This document shows, one piece after another, positions 8,577-17,692 of a DNA stretch of 64,000 nt. The stretch spans positions 62,001-126,000 of the forward strand of contig LQBI01000035.1 in the NCBI GenBank assembly GCA_002030045.1, written 5' to 3'. Source of the stretch: Candidatus Aegiribacteria sp. MLS_C (lineage in GTDB: Bacteria > Fermentibacterota > Fermentibacteria > Fermentibacterales > JCC-6). Positions within the stretch are counted from its first letter, which is position 1, and each line of letters starts with the position of its first letter. The notes beneath the pieces were generated by a model. That model did no database searches, was not told the DNA's origin, and worked only from the letters and a program-made list of their open reading frames with translations. The position numbers and the translations under genes were made by a program.

Positions 8577-9242
8577 ATGGCTGAAAAGAGAACCGATTTC
8601 GCCCACTCTTCCCTGAACTTCGAGCTTGGAGTGGCCATCGGCCTGGCCCTGCTGATAATCCTCTTCGAGTTCATTCCGGCAAGTCAGCTGGGAAGGCTCT
8701 CCACGCGCACCACAGACAGCGAGATGGAGGCGGTGGAGACCGACCTGGCCTTCGATGACACCGTGGAGGAGCAGGAGGAGGAGGTCCAGGAGGAGCAGGA
8801 AGATCTCCAGCAGGAAACGGAAGAGATGGTGGAGCAGATCGATCAGGACATCACACTGTCGCTCGACGCCGACACCACCGGACTCGAGACCGTCGAGACG
8901 GTGGAACAGGGGGATGAGCTGCAGCAGTCCGAGACGGAGGAGATGGGACCGCCCCGCTTCATGGTGGTGGAAGTGTTTCCCAACTGCACCTACCAGCCGC
9001 GCCCGCAGTACCCTGAGATGGCGGCACAGGCGGGTGTCGAGGGAACCGTTACCCTATGGGTGTACGTTTCCACTGACGGGTCCGTGGAGGACGTGAGGCT
9101 CTACAACTCCAGCGGCGTCAACTCCCTGGACCAGGCGGCCCTTTCGGCGGCGTCGAACACCCGGTGGACGCCGGCCCAGAACAACGGGATACCCGTGGGA
9201 GTCTGGACCACGCTCACATACAACTTCGTCCTGACCGATTGA
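8577..9242 (+). CDS. tonB: energy transducer TonB with acidic linker
   Basis: A 221-aa TonB. One membrane anchor (about residues 15-35), then a Glu/Gln-rich, highly acidic linker (about 60-100) in place of the usual Pro/Lys-rich one. The TonB C-terminal domain follows (about 125-221): YPEMAAQAGVEGTVTLWVYV, SSGVNSLDQAALSAA and the closing strand TLTYNFVL. It should contact the receptor at 3683-6448 across the periplasm. A TGGGAGGAG ribosome binding site lies 12 nt after exbD2. Confidence 0.92.
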   Translation: MAEKRTDFAHSSLNFELGVAIGLALLIILFEFIPASQLGRLSTRTTDSEMEAVETDLAFDDTVEEQEEEVQEEQEDLQQETEEMVEQIDQDITLSLDADTTGLETVETVEQGDELQQSETEEMGPPRFMVVEVFPNCTYQPRPQYPEMAAQAGVEGTVTLWVYVSTDGSVEDVRLYNSSGVNSLDQAALSAASNTRWTPAQNNGIPVGVWTTLTYNFVLTD

Positions 9243-9353
9243 CCCTGAGATGGAAGAAAGAAGAATCATTTCAATGAATCGCGTAGCAAGCGGAGGGGGA
9301 CCAGGAGGGAACTCCCCGCTGCCGCGAAATATGAATTGGAGGTGAGAGAGAGT

Positions 9354-11597
9354 ATGAGGAACTCCTGGAACACTTGCGGGTTCCTGGTACTCACGGTACT
9401 TGCGGTGTTCACACTGTCAGGTACCGGTCTCGCGAGGGAAGTGCAGGAAGTGGAGATGCCGAGGGATACCGGGACTGACCAGACCCGGCCTCCGGTGGTC
9501 ACCATCCTGATGAACCTCGCGAATACCTGGAGTGCCTTTTTCAACATCGGCATCTACGGAGACCCATGGGAGAACTTCCCCTCGATGGAATGGCCCGGCG
9601 GCGAGGGAAGCAGCTACCTCTGGTGCGGAGACTACTGGAGCTGCTGCTACGGCCCGGTGACCGTATGGGGAGACTCCACGGAAAAGTGGGCCAGCTGCAG
9701 CGACTACGGCAACTGGGAGCTGCGCCCCAGCGTCGGCTACCCGGCCGAGAAGCTCCAGCCCGGTCCCATAGCGCTGGAGGAGACCCACTACGGCTTCGAC
9801 GACTGGAACACGGACTACAGCGCCAACCCCTACGGCATGTTCGTCTACACGGAGAACTACGACTGGGGTACTCCCGGCTACAACGACTTCATAGCCAACA
9901 GGTTCTGGATCCAGCACTTCAGCGACTACGGCAACCCCGGAGTACCTCTGGACGGATTCCTGTTCGCCATGAGGGGCGACTGCGACATCGCCACGGCTGA
10001 CCCGGTGGACCGCAACCTCGACGACAACGTCTACTACGACGGTCACGCCATCTGGTGCAACGACCCCGCCGCCACCTTCGACTACGAGTTCGACGACGGC
10101 GACCTGGCCAGCAACCAGGATGACTACACCTACCAGCAGAACCCGGACAACCCCCTCGATCCCGAGGACCCGGAGAACATCTGGTACTACTACAACTATC
10201 CCGGAAGCGACGGCATACTTGACAACGACGTGGACGGGAACGGTGTGAGCGACCACTTCACCATCCTGTTCAAGACCCTCGCTGCCACCGGCGACACTGT
10301 CTGGCTCCCGCCCAACAGCGCGGGGCTCATACCCTTCTCCGACGGCATGCCGGAGAACAGCTGGGCCCATACCGTGGGTGACACCGTCTACCATGTGGTG
10401 CCCAGGAACTTGAGCTACATGTACGATGGCGACTACGCCTCCTCAGGCGTCGACGACAGCGGCGAGCCCAGCCTCACTCCTCCCTGCAACGGCTACGTCG
10501 GCTGGAGGCTGATGGACTTCTACATCGTCAAGGCAAACGGCGACATCGAGCGGCCCATCGACGTGTACGGCTACCCGATCCCCATCTCCCACTCCTGGTG
10601 GAACTGGGAGAGCGACCCGGGTACCGACGACGAGAAGTACAACTACATGTGGGGCGAGAATCCCGATCTCAACGGAAGGACCAGCGGTCCCCTGTACATG
10701 GGGGACTGGGTGGGCAACCCCAACACCCCGCTGGCCTACCTTCCGGACAACCCGGGACCCTTCCCCGTAGTTTACGACAACCCGCTGATACTGGACTACC
10801 CGACCTTCGACTACAGGTTCCTCCTGTCCGCGGGGCCGGTTAACCTGGAGGACGGCGACACACTTCACGTAGCCGGCGGATGGCTGGTGGGAAGGGGTCT
10901 CGAAGGTATCCGCGTTGCATCCGACGAGATGCTGGACGCCTTCTACCGCGACGGCGGCTGGGGCGTTCCCTCGCTTCCGCCGACACCGGTGCTGTTCTAC
11001 GGCGCAGGTGACGGTGTCGTGAACCTGGAGTGGGGTGCCAACGCCGAGAGCTACGATCCCCTGGGCGGCTACAACATCTACCGTGCCACCTTCGAGCCCT
11101 CCGGATGGGAGCTTGTGGCATCAGTGGCTCCGGGGACCCTGAGCTACTCGGACAACACCGTGACCAACGGGTACCCCTACTACTACGTTGTCTGCGCATA
11201 CGATGCCGAGACCGAGGTGGAGAGCACCAAGTCCAACTACAAGCAGACCATACAGGGCACTCCGCAGCCGGTCACTCCGGTGATGGGCACGGACGCCAAC
11301 TGGACCGAGAACGTTACAGTCGTACCGAACCCCTACAGGGGATCGGCGGCATGGGAGCAGACCTACTTCGACAAGATAGCCTTCGTGAACCTGCCCGCCA
11401 TGTGCAACATCTACATCTACACCCTTGCCGGAGATCACGTCATAACGCTGGAACACCGCAGCTGGAGCGGACTGGAAGGCACGGAGTTCTGGGACCTGAT
11501 CAGCAGGAACGATCAGCAAGTGACGTCCGGTCTTTACATCTACCGTGTCGAGACCGAGGAAGACTTCGTCATCGGCAAGTTCGCGATACTAAAGTAG
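9354..11597 (+). CDS. large secreted protein with FN3-like and C-terminal sorting domain
   Basis: A 747-aa secreted protein. ATG at 9354 is preferred over a TTG 18 nt upstream because GGAGG lies at 9338-9342. Signal peptide (1-24, ending TGLA), then an aromatic/Asp-rich region of about 500 residues that I do not recognise. A fibronectin-like module follows (about 545-625: YNIYRATFEPSGWELV ... YYYVVCAYD), and finally a C-terminal domain opening VVPNPYRG and ending in a strand pair (TSGLYIYRVE ... GKFAILK). That domain is the FlgD-like/type-IX-style sorting domain common in FCB bacteria. The PorV-like gene follows after 13 nt, which fits secretion and surface attachment. Confidence 0.8.
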   Translation: MRNSWNTCGFLVLTVLAVFTLSGTGLAREVQEVEMPRDTGTDQTRPPVVTILMNLANTWSAFFNIGIYGDPWENFPSMEWPGGEGSSYLWCGDYWSCCYGPVTVWGDSTEKWASCSDYGNWELRPSVGYPAEKLQPGPIALEETHYGFDDWNTDYSANPYGMFVYTENYDWGTPGYNDFIANRFWIQHFSDYGNPGVPLDGFLFAMRGDCDIATADPVDRNLDDNVYYDGHAIWCNDPAATFDYEFDDGDLASNQDDYTYQQNPDNPLDPEDPENIWYYYNYPGSDGILDNDVDGNGVSDHFTILFKTLAATGDTVWLPPNSAGLIPFSDGMPENSWAHTVGDTVYHVVPRNLSYMYDGDYASSGVDDSGEPSLTPPCNGYVGWRLMDFYIVKANGDIERPIDVYGYPIPISHSWWNWESDPGTDDEKYNYMWGENPDLNGRTSGPLYMGDWVGNPNTPLAYLPDNPGPFPVVYDNPLILDYPTFDYRFLLSAGPVNLEDGDTLHVAGGWLVGRGLEGIRVASDEMLDAFYRDGGWGVPSLPPTPVLFYGAGDGVVNLEWGANAESYDPLGGYNIYRATFEPSGWELVASVAPGTLSYSDNTVTNGYPYYYVVCAYDAETEVESTKSNYKQTIQGTPQPVTPVMGTDANWTENVTVVPNPYRGSAAWEQTYFDKIAFVNLPAMCNIYIYTLAGDHVITLEHRSWSGLEGTEFWDLISRNDQQVTSGLYIYRVETEEDFVIGKFAILK

Positions 11598-11610
11598 GAG
11601 AGGAGTGACC

Positions 11611-12594
11611 ATGAAGTATACAGGAATCATCCTGACAGCAGCGGTCGCCGTTTTCCTGCTGTTTCCGGTCCCTGCCGAAGCATCTTCCTTCGCCAAGGTC
11701 GGAACTTCTGGCGCGCAGTTCCTGAAGATGGGACTGGGTGCCCGCGGCGCCGCGATGGGCGGGGCCTTCATAGCGACCGCCGATGATCCCAGTGCCGCGT
11801 ACTGGAACCCCGCCTGTCTGGTGAGGGTCCCCGGCACGCAGGTGCAGATCACGGGAATGCAGTGGTTCGCGGACATTCTCTACGGAGGCGGCATAGTCTC
11901 CCACGAGGTGGCCGGCGTGGGCACCTTCGCAGGTTCCTTCGCTCTGCTGCAGTCGGGTGATATGGACGTCACGACCATAGAGCAGCCCGAGGGAACGGGA
12001 GAGACCTTCACCTGCAGCGACATGGTGGCCGGTATTTCCTATTCCAGAATGCTCACTGACAGGTTCAGCGCCGGACTGACGATGAAGTACGTCAGAGAGC
12101 AGTGGGACGATGTTTCCGCAGGCGGAATAGCAGTTGACATCGGCACCCTGTACGACACGGGTTTCAAGACCCTGAGGATAGGGATGACGATCCAGCACTT
12201 CGGAGGCGAACTCACCCCCGACGGCGAGTTCACAACCTATTACAGCGGCGATGATTCACTCGAATCATACGAATCCTATTCCATGCCCATGGTGTTCAAG
12301 CTGGGCATGGCGATGGACATAATCAACCGCGGCCCTCATTTCCTGACGGTCGAGATCGACGGTGTCCATCCCAACGACAACGTGGAGCAGCTTGGAATAG
12401 GCGCCGAGTACTGGTTCAACAACATGTTCGCGCTTCGCGGCGGCTACCGTATAAACACCGATGAAGAGGGTCTTACAGCAGGCGCGGGATTCAACATCCC
12501 CGTAGGCGACAAGACCATATCACTGGACTATGCGTATGCGGACTGGAACCGGCTGGACATGGTACACAGGGCCGGCATAGGGTTCGCATTCTAG
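11611..12594 (+). CDS. PorV/PorQ family outer-membrane barrel protein
   Basis: A 327-aa outer-membrane beta-barrel. ATG at 11611 has AGGAG 5 nt upstream. Signal peptide (1-25), then the family opening FLKMGLGARGAAMGGAFIAT followed by DDPSAAYWNPA, diagnostic for PorV/PorQ (FadL-related) proteins. The end is GIGFAF with a terminal aromatic residue. In Bacteroidota, PorV shuttles type-IX cargo from the translocon to the attachment complex. Its position right after a sorting-domain protein supports a similar role, but no SprA/PorU genes are in this window. Confidence 0.88.
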   Translation: MKYTGIILTAAVAVFLLFPVPAEASSFAKVGTSGAQFLKMGLGARGAAMGGAFIATADDPSAAYWNPACLVRVPGTQVQITGMQWFADILYGGGIVSHEVAGVGTFAGSFALLQSGDMDVTTIEQPEGTGETFTCSDMVAGISYSRMLTDRFSAGLTMKYVREQWDDVSAGGIAVDIGTLYDTGFKTLRIGMTIQHFGGELTPDGEFTTYYSGDDSLESYESYSMPMVFKLGMAMDIINRGPHFLTVEIDGVHPNDNVEQLGIGAEYWFNNMFALRGGYRINTDEEGLTAGAGFNIPVGDKTISLDYAYADWNRLDMVHRAGIGFAF

Positions 12595-12610
12595 CTGACT
12601 GCATAACAAT

Positions 12611-12635
12611 CGGGGCAGGTCACCGGCCTGCCCCG
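12611..12635 (+). other. stem-loop before the first GWxTD gene
   Basis: CGGGGCAGG (12611-12619) and CCTGCCCCG (12627-12635) form a perfect 9-bp G/C stem with a 7-nt loop. There is no T-run, so complete termination is doubtful. It stands between the PorV-like gene and the ribosome binding site of the next gene, and may adjust downstream expression. Confidence 0.45.
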
Positions 12636-12649
12636 GTCGGAAGGGATGA

Positions 12650-13798
12650 ATGACACTTGCGGCTCTGGTGCTAACCGCGATGACCGGGTTCCAGGCAGCC
12701 TGGAACACCGAGCCGGCCCGGGATACTTCGGGCGGGTCCGTACACATCGTCGTCCAGCTGACCGAGGAGGATCTCCTCTTCGTGATGGAAGACGGTATGG
12801 AGACCGCTTTCTGGGAAATGGCGGCCGGCATAGACGGCATTTTCTCGGTGAGACGGAGCGGCAGCCTGCAGAGGGAACAGTTCCCGTTCTCGGAGGAGCT
12901 GGAGATAGCCGGGGTGGAACCCGGCGGTCACCTGCTGACCCTGATGATCACTGACAGGGAGACCGGCAACAGCACCGTATGGGAAGAGAACATCGACATG
13001 ATCATAATAGACAGCCTTTCCTGGTCCTCCGGCAACCTTCGGGTGGCCGGCGGGCCTTATCAGAGGGCCGATGGCAGCGCGGAGCTGGTATGGAACGTGT
13101 ACCCTCCCCGCGGCGGGACTCCCGTGCCAGATTCTCTGAGGGCCGCCTTCGTCATGCGTGACGTCGGCGGTGTCACTGAGCGGGAGGGCTGGATGGATAT
13201 GGTCGTGGAGGGTTCATCCTATCGCGGCAGGGCCGTGATCGAACTGAACGGACTGGGATCGGAGAACTACGAGGTAATTTCGGCGATGGTTTCCGGCGAC
13301 GAGATCCTCACCGCGGCACGGACCGACCTGCATCTTCTGCAGGCCTGGGACGTCTGGGGTGACGACCCCGAATTGACCGGGAGCCTGGTCAGGCCCATTG
13401 CACAGACCTCAGAGCTTAACAGGCTGGAAGCGGCCGAGGGACCCTCCAGCAGGAGGGCCGTGATGGCGGAGTTCTGGCAGGAAAGGGACCCGACCCCGGG
13501 CACTCTTCGGAATGAGTACCTCGAGATGTACCTGGCAAGGCTTGACGAGATCGACAGAAGGTTCTCGGTGCTGAACATCAAGGGCATCAACACGGACCAG
13601 GGAAGGGTCTACGCCCTCCTGGGGGAGCCCGACATCATCGATTCGAGGCCCATGGAGATCTCGACGCAGCCCACTCAGGTCTGGACCTACTGCTCGCCGC
13701 CCATAGAAGTGTCATTCATCGACCACGACGGATGCGGCATATATGAACTGGTCACCGACTGGGAGGAGGTGCAGGTCTTTCATGAGAGGCATAACTGA
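12650..13798 (+). CDS. GWxTD domain protein 1
   Basis: A 382-aa predicted periplasmic or surface protein with a signal peptide (about 1-18). The C-terminal third carries the GWxTD-type domain: RDPTPGTLRNEYLEMYLARLDEIDRRF (split: RDPTPGTLRNEYLEMY, then RLDEIDRRFSV), then GINTDQGRVYALLGEPDIID. The name motif is GINTD here instead of GW(K/R)TD. GWxTD proteins are restricted largely to FCB-type genomes and have no known biochemical function. The middle (about 30-240) looks like two beta-sandwich modules. It overlaps the second GWxTD gene by 17 nt, so the two are probably partners. Confidence 0.83.
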   Translation: MTLAALVLTAMTGFQAAWNTEPARDTSGGSVHIVVQLTEEDLLFVMEDGMETAFWEMAAGIDGIFSVRRSGSLQREQFPFSEELEIAGVEPGGHLLTLMITDRETGNSTVWEENIDMIIIDSLSWSSGNLRVAGGPYQRADGSAELVWNVYPPRGGTPVPDSLRAAFVMRDVGGVTEREGWMDMVVEGSSYRGRAVIELNGLGSENYEVISAMVSGDEILTAARTDLHLLQAWDVWGDDPELTGSLVRPIAQTSELNRLEAAEGPSSRRAVMAEFWQERDPTPGTLRNEYLEMYLARLDEIDRRFSVLNIKGINTDQGRVYALLGEPDIIDSRPMEISTQPTQVWTYCSPPIEVSFIDHDGCGIYELVTDWEEVQVFHERHN

Positions 13799-15128
13799 GG
13801 TGTTCGGAAACACATCCGATATGCTGAAGAACAGAACGGACCTGCTCATGCTGACGCTGCTGCTGCCGGGCCTTGCCGTCTCCGGTTCCGGGGACCTTGC
13901 GTCCCTGAGTTCCGGAAGCATAAGGTTCGGAATCGACACGGCACTCTTCGACTATACGGGAACGGACACCCTGGGACTGGAGGTCTACCAGCAGCTCGAG
14001 CTGCAGCAGTTCTCGATGGACCGGGACTCCGTGGCCAGTTTCAATACGTACGTCCTCCTCATCTCTGAGAATGGCGATACTGTGGCGGTCGACCAGTGGA
14101 ACTCCGAGACCCAATGGGTACAGGGAAGGTCCGTGGTGAACTCCACGGTGCTGCCCGTCGTACCCGGGGACTACACCCTCAGAGTCACCGTTACCGATCT
14201 CGGCAACGGGACAATGGGAGAGCTGTCGAGGGATATAACGGTGGAACCCATGGGTGCGCTCAGCCAGCTGGAACTGGCCCGCGCCCTGGTCCCCTCTCCC
14301 GAGGCATCAACGAATCCCCTGAGGAAGGGGCAGGTACTGGTCTACCCCGCAGCCAGCGGGACCTTCACGCTACCCGAGGATCACAAGGCCTACTATTACG
14401 TAGAGCTGTACGACCTCGGAGGGAACAGCATCCTTATCAGGGGGAGACTTGAGACCTCCTCAGGAGAGACCATCTTCGCCAGGCCCTGGACAGCTGTGAG
14501 CATCCCCGAGGGTGCCGACGCCGTGGGCCTGGTTGACAGTCTCGATCTGATGGTGGCCAGGAACTCCGGTCTTCACAGACTGGTGTTCTCGGCGATAGCC
14601 ATGGATGACACCCTGGAGACGGAGAAGTTCCTGGTCATCGGAAGGAGCGGAGGGGAAGAGGATTCCCTTCCGGACCCGTACGCCGTCGAGGCAATCCCTT
14701 ACCCGGACCAGTTCGGACTCATACTCTCCCAGACCGAAAGGGAGGTGTTCGAGGGCCTGGACGGGGAGGCACGGGACCGGTTCTACGCTGCTTTCTGGCA
14801 GGGAGCCCCCGATCAGAGGGAGGTTTTCGAGCAGAGGTGCAGGGATGCGGAGGAATACGCCAGCCCCTTCAAGGAGGGCTGGAGAACCGACCGGGGCAGG
14901 GTCCTGGTGATCTACGGCCCGCCTGACGACATCGATGCGGTCCTGATACAGGGAGAGCAATTACCCAACGAAACCTGGTACTACTACGGAAGGGGCAACG
15001 AAATGTTCGTTTTCGCCGACCTGAGCGGTACCGGGGATTACGTGCAGGTTTTCTCCACTGTTGAGGGCGAGGTCAGTTACACGAACTGGGAGAACATGAT
15101 TGCCCCCGTTTCCGGCGGTGAACAGTGA
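13782..15128 (+). CDS. GWxTD domain protein 2
   Basis: A 448-aa GWxTD-domain protein. ATG at 13782 is chosen because GGAGGAGG lies 12 nt upstream; an ATG at 13821 is possible. The N-terminus is a signal peptide (LLMLTLLLPGLAVSGSG). The C-terminal domain has FEQRCRDAEEYASPF, then GWRTDRGRVLVIYGPPDDID, the canonical form of the motif. The preceding 300 residues look beta-rich. It shares layout but little sequence with the GWxTD protein upstream, so this is an old duplication or a heterodimer. Function unknown. Confidence 0.83.
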   Translation: MRGITEVFGNTSDMLKNRTDLLMLTLLLPGLAVSGSGDLASLSSGSIRFGIDTALFDYTGTDTLGLEVYQQLELQQFSMDRDSVASFNTYVLLISENGDTVAVDQWNSETQWVQGRSVVNSTVLPVVPGDYTLRVTVTDLGNGTMGELSRDITVEPMGALSQLELARALVPSPEASTNPLRKGQVLVYPAASGTFTLPEDHKAYYYVELYDLGGNSILIRGRLETSSGETIFARPWTAVSIPEGADAVGLVDSLDLMVARNSGLHRLVFSAIAMDDTLETEKFLVIGRSGGEEDSLPDPYAVEAIPYPDQFGLILSQTEREVFEGLDGEARDRFYAAFWQGAPDQREVFEQRCRDAEEYASPFKEGWRTDRGRVLVIYGPPDDIDAVLIQGEQLPNETWYYYGRGNEMFVFADLSGTGDYVQVFSTVEGEVSYTNWENMIAPVSGGEQ

Positions 15129-15240
15129 TCTCCCGGTACAGGGAAGGTGATAACGGAAGAATGCCACGGAATCCTGAAACGGAGGGAAGGCATTTGGAAA
15201 TGCTCGTGCGGTTAGCAGCCGCTGAAATAGGAGGTCAAAT

Positions 15241-17679
15241 ATGAGAATCTTTGCGGGACCGTTCAGGAACGGTTTCACCGTCATCCTGACCGCGTTCCTG
15301 TTACCGGTACTGGGCTTCGGCGTGGCAAAGGCTGATTTCAACGTCGGGGATACCATAATGCTCAAGGTTCCCGACCTTGCGGAGTTCCCCGATCAGATCG
15401 AGGAACGGCAGTTCACCTGCCGCGCCGTCACGGAACATGCCTACTGGCTGGTTCAGGACACCATTTCGGTCAGGGAGGGTACGGGTCCCGGTGCAGCGGA
15501 TTCCCTCGTATGGGGGAACATCTTCACACAGGAGGAACTCGATACTCTCACCATGCACTTCGAGGGCGGAGGGGTCGATGTCTACGGCACCGTTTCCGAG
15601 TACCTCGGACCCGTTCCTGACACCGACGGGGACCCCAGGCTCTGGATAGTGCTGGCCACCATGCGCGACCAGTACACCTACGGTGGAAACCCCATCGACA
15701 GGAAGACCATGGAGTACGTCAACCCCGCGGATGTCGACGGGAGCGGCGGCTTCAACAACCAGGACATAATCTACATCAACGTCCACACTTTCACGGACAA
15801 TACCAGTGTCCTTAACATCGCCAAGGAGTACAGGAGATTCTGCGTCCCCAACGGCCTGGGCGTCTTCATCCGTACTGCAACAAAGCCCGACGAAGATCTC
15901 TGGATCACCAGGGGCCTCGGCGAGGTGTGCCAGTACCTGTGCTACGGAGTCTCGGCCACGACCACGGGCGGCTTCGGTGTCGAATACGACATCGAGCAGT
16001 TCGCCAAGTCCGCCTTCTTCGAGCTGATGTTCTGGAACAACGGCACTCCGAACATGGACTTCGGCGGAACCAGGGGACAGGCTTTCCTCTGGCTCATGTA
16101 CCTGGCGCAGCTTGAGGGCGACGGCATAATCGAGACCATCGCCCAGTCGGACACCACGGACATGCTCAGCATCGCCCGCGCCATCGACCCCTCGGTGCCC
16201 GACAGCACTGCCATCGACACCAACGTGGTGCCCATCTACAAGGACTGGCTGGTCTGCAACCTCGTAAGCACCTACCAGTCGGACATGGCCGGAGGCGTCT
16301 ACAGGTACGACATCTTCTCCGACCCCACCGGCTACCAGTTCACCCACATGGACTTCTTCTCCGCCTTCGAGGAACATTTCGAAACCGGGGACTACCCGCT
16401 GATGAACTGGATCCCCGGGGACGGAGTTGCGGCCCCGATATGGGCGGCTCAGTACAACGAGTTCGATGGTGACTACCCCAGCTATCCCACCTTCTACTTC
16501 AACGGGGCCTACGCCGACGCCGGCGGATCCGGCAGCCCCATCGACGGCAAGTGGGTACTGCTGACCGTGTCGCTGGACACCGTTGACTCCACGATAGTGG
16601 CGATCGAGGAAGTTACGCTGAACGACCTCTACAACGGTTCCTTCGAACTTCAGGGTGACATGGCATACACCATCGTCACGAACAACAATCCGGGCGGTAC
16701 GGCCGGACTCCAGTACATCCTCTCTCAGAATACGGATGTTCCGGAGGTCCTGATGGCCGTTCATCAGAACTCGGTCAACGACCAGTTCCTGACCGTCTAC
16801 ACCACCCTTTTCGACAGCATTCCCGAAGGCTTCGACTGGTACGGTCCCATCTTCACGGCCACTACGCCCGACAGCTCTGCGCTGGTGGACATGAGTGCTT
16901 TCTACGCGACCATCTGGGACGCCAGGTTCGATGCATGGGAAAGCGCCGACTACTCTCTGCAGGTGGCGGGCTATGACAGCGCCGGTTTCTACACCAGCGA
17001 AACCAAGGACGTCTCGGTGGGGTACGCTTCCACCGACCGCATGACCCTGGAGGTCCAGGGCGTGACACTCGACGTCCCCGCCGGAGCCGTTGCTCCGGGC
17101 ACCATGGTCAGCCTCTGCGAGTCCGGAATACTTGACATGGCGGTCAGCACGCAGGCACCTGTGGCGGAGACCGTTGACATGCTAACGGGAGTCCTCGCCG
17201 GACCGGTGAGCATTCCCGATGTCAGCGCCACACTGTCCTTCCCCGCTGCCACCGCCGATGGCTCCGTCTACCGCTACACCACCGAGGGATGGGTCAGGAT
17301 GGACAGCTACCACCAGGGCGGAATGATGTGCGCCCCGGTGCACGAGGGGGGCATATACGTCTACGGTGATTCACCCGGCGTCAGCTCACCCCAGGTCCCG
17401 GCCCAGTTCGCCTTCGGCGGCGTATACCCCAACCCCTTCAGCGCCGAAGCCGCCATCAGGTTCTCCCTGCCTTCGGCAGGGCGGGTCACAGTCACTATCT
17501 ATGACATGAGCGGACGCACCGTCAGGACTCTCACCGACACCGAGATGAGAGGCGCGGAACACACGCTGATGTGGGACGGAAGGGACGAGGGCGGCAACCT
17601 GCTCGGTTCAGGAGTCTACTTCTGCCGACTTGAAGCCGCCGGCCAGACCGTCACCCAGAAGATGCTCCGGATAGAGTAG
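15241..17679 (+). CDS. secreted metallopeptidase-like protein, catalytic motif lost, with sorting domain
   Basis: An 812-aa secreted protein preceded by a strong AGGAGG site. Signal peptide (about 1-27). Residues about 120-240 resemble the catalytic region of hyicolysin-like (M30-type) secreted peptidases: DGDPRLWIVL, then NPADVDGSGGFNNQDIIYIN, and later DEDLWITRGLGEVCQYL, where such enzymes have 'DTWLNEGLSE'. The expected HExxH is replaced by KEYRR (NIAKEYRRFC), so zinc binding should be lost. The C-terminus (about 722-812) is a FlgD-like sorting domain (VYPNPF ... DMSGRTVRTL ... WDGRDEGGNLLGSGVYF). Probably a binding or structural protein. The family assignment is by eye and moderate. Confidence 0.75.
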   Translation: MRIFAGPFRNGFTVILTAFLLPVLGFGVAKADFNVGDTIMLKVPDLAEFPDQIEERQFTCRAVTEHAYWLVQDTISVREGTGPGAADSLVWGNIFTQEELDTLTMHFEGGGVDVYGTVSEYLGPVPDTDGDPRLWIVLATMRDQYTYGGNPIDRKTMEYVNPADVDGSGGFNNQDIIYINVHTFTDNTSVLNIAKEYRRFCVPNGLGVFIRTATKPDEDLWITRGLGEVCQYLCYGVSATTTGGFGVEYDIEQFAKSAFFELMFWNNGTPNMDFGGTRGQAFLWLMYLAQLEGDGIIETIAQSDTTDMLSIARAIDPSVPDSTAIDTNVVPIYKDWLVCNLVSTYQSDMAGGVYRYDIFSDPTGYQFTHMDFFSAFEEHFETGDYPLMNWIPGDGVAAPIWAAQYNEFDGDYPSYPTFYFNGAYADAGGSGSPIDGKWVLLTVSLDTVDSTIVAIEEVTLNDLYNGSFELQGDMAYTIVTNNNPGGTAGLQYILSQNTDVPEVLMAVHQNSVNDQFLTVYTTLFDSIPEGFDWYGPIFTATTPDSSALVDMSAFYATIWDARFDAWESADYSLQVAGYDSAGFYTSETKDVSVGYASTDRMTLEVQGVTLDVPAGAVAPGTMVSLCESGILDMAVSTQAPVAETVDMLTGVLAGPVSIPDVSATLSFPAATADGSVYRYTTEGWVRMDSYHQGGMMCAPVHEGGIYVYGDSPGVSSPQVPAQFAFGGVYPNPFSAEAAIRFSLPSAGRVTVTIYDMSGRTVRTLTDTEMRGAEHTLMWDGRDEGGNLLGSGVYFCRLEAAGQTVTQKMLRIE

Positions 17680-17692
17680 GAAGGAGGGAGAA

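Noticed and set aside
12611-12635. Intrinsic terminator after the PorV-like gene
   Set aside because: The stem is strong but no T-run follows; listed only as a stem-loop.
15301-16764. Long antisense open frame opposite the peptidase-like secreted protein
   Set aside because: Val/Asp/His-biased translation without motifs; the plus-strand gene has a signal peptide and a sorting domain.
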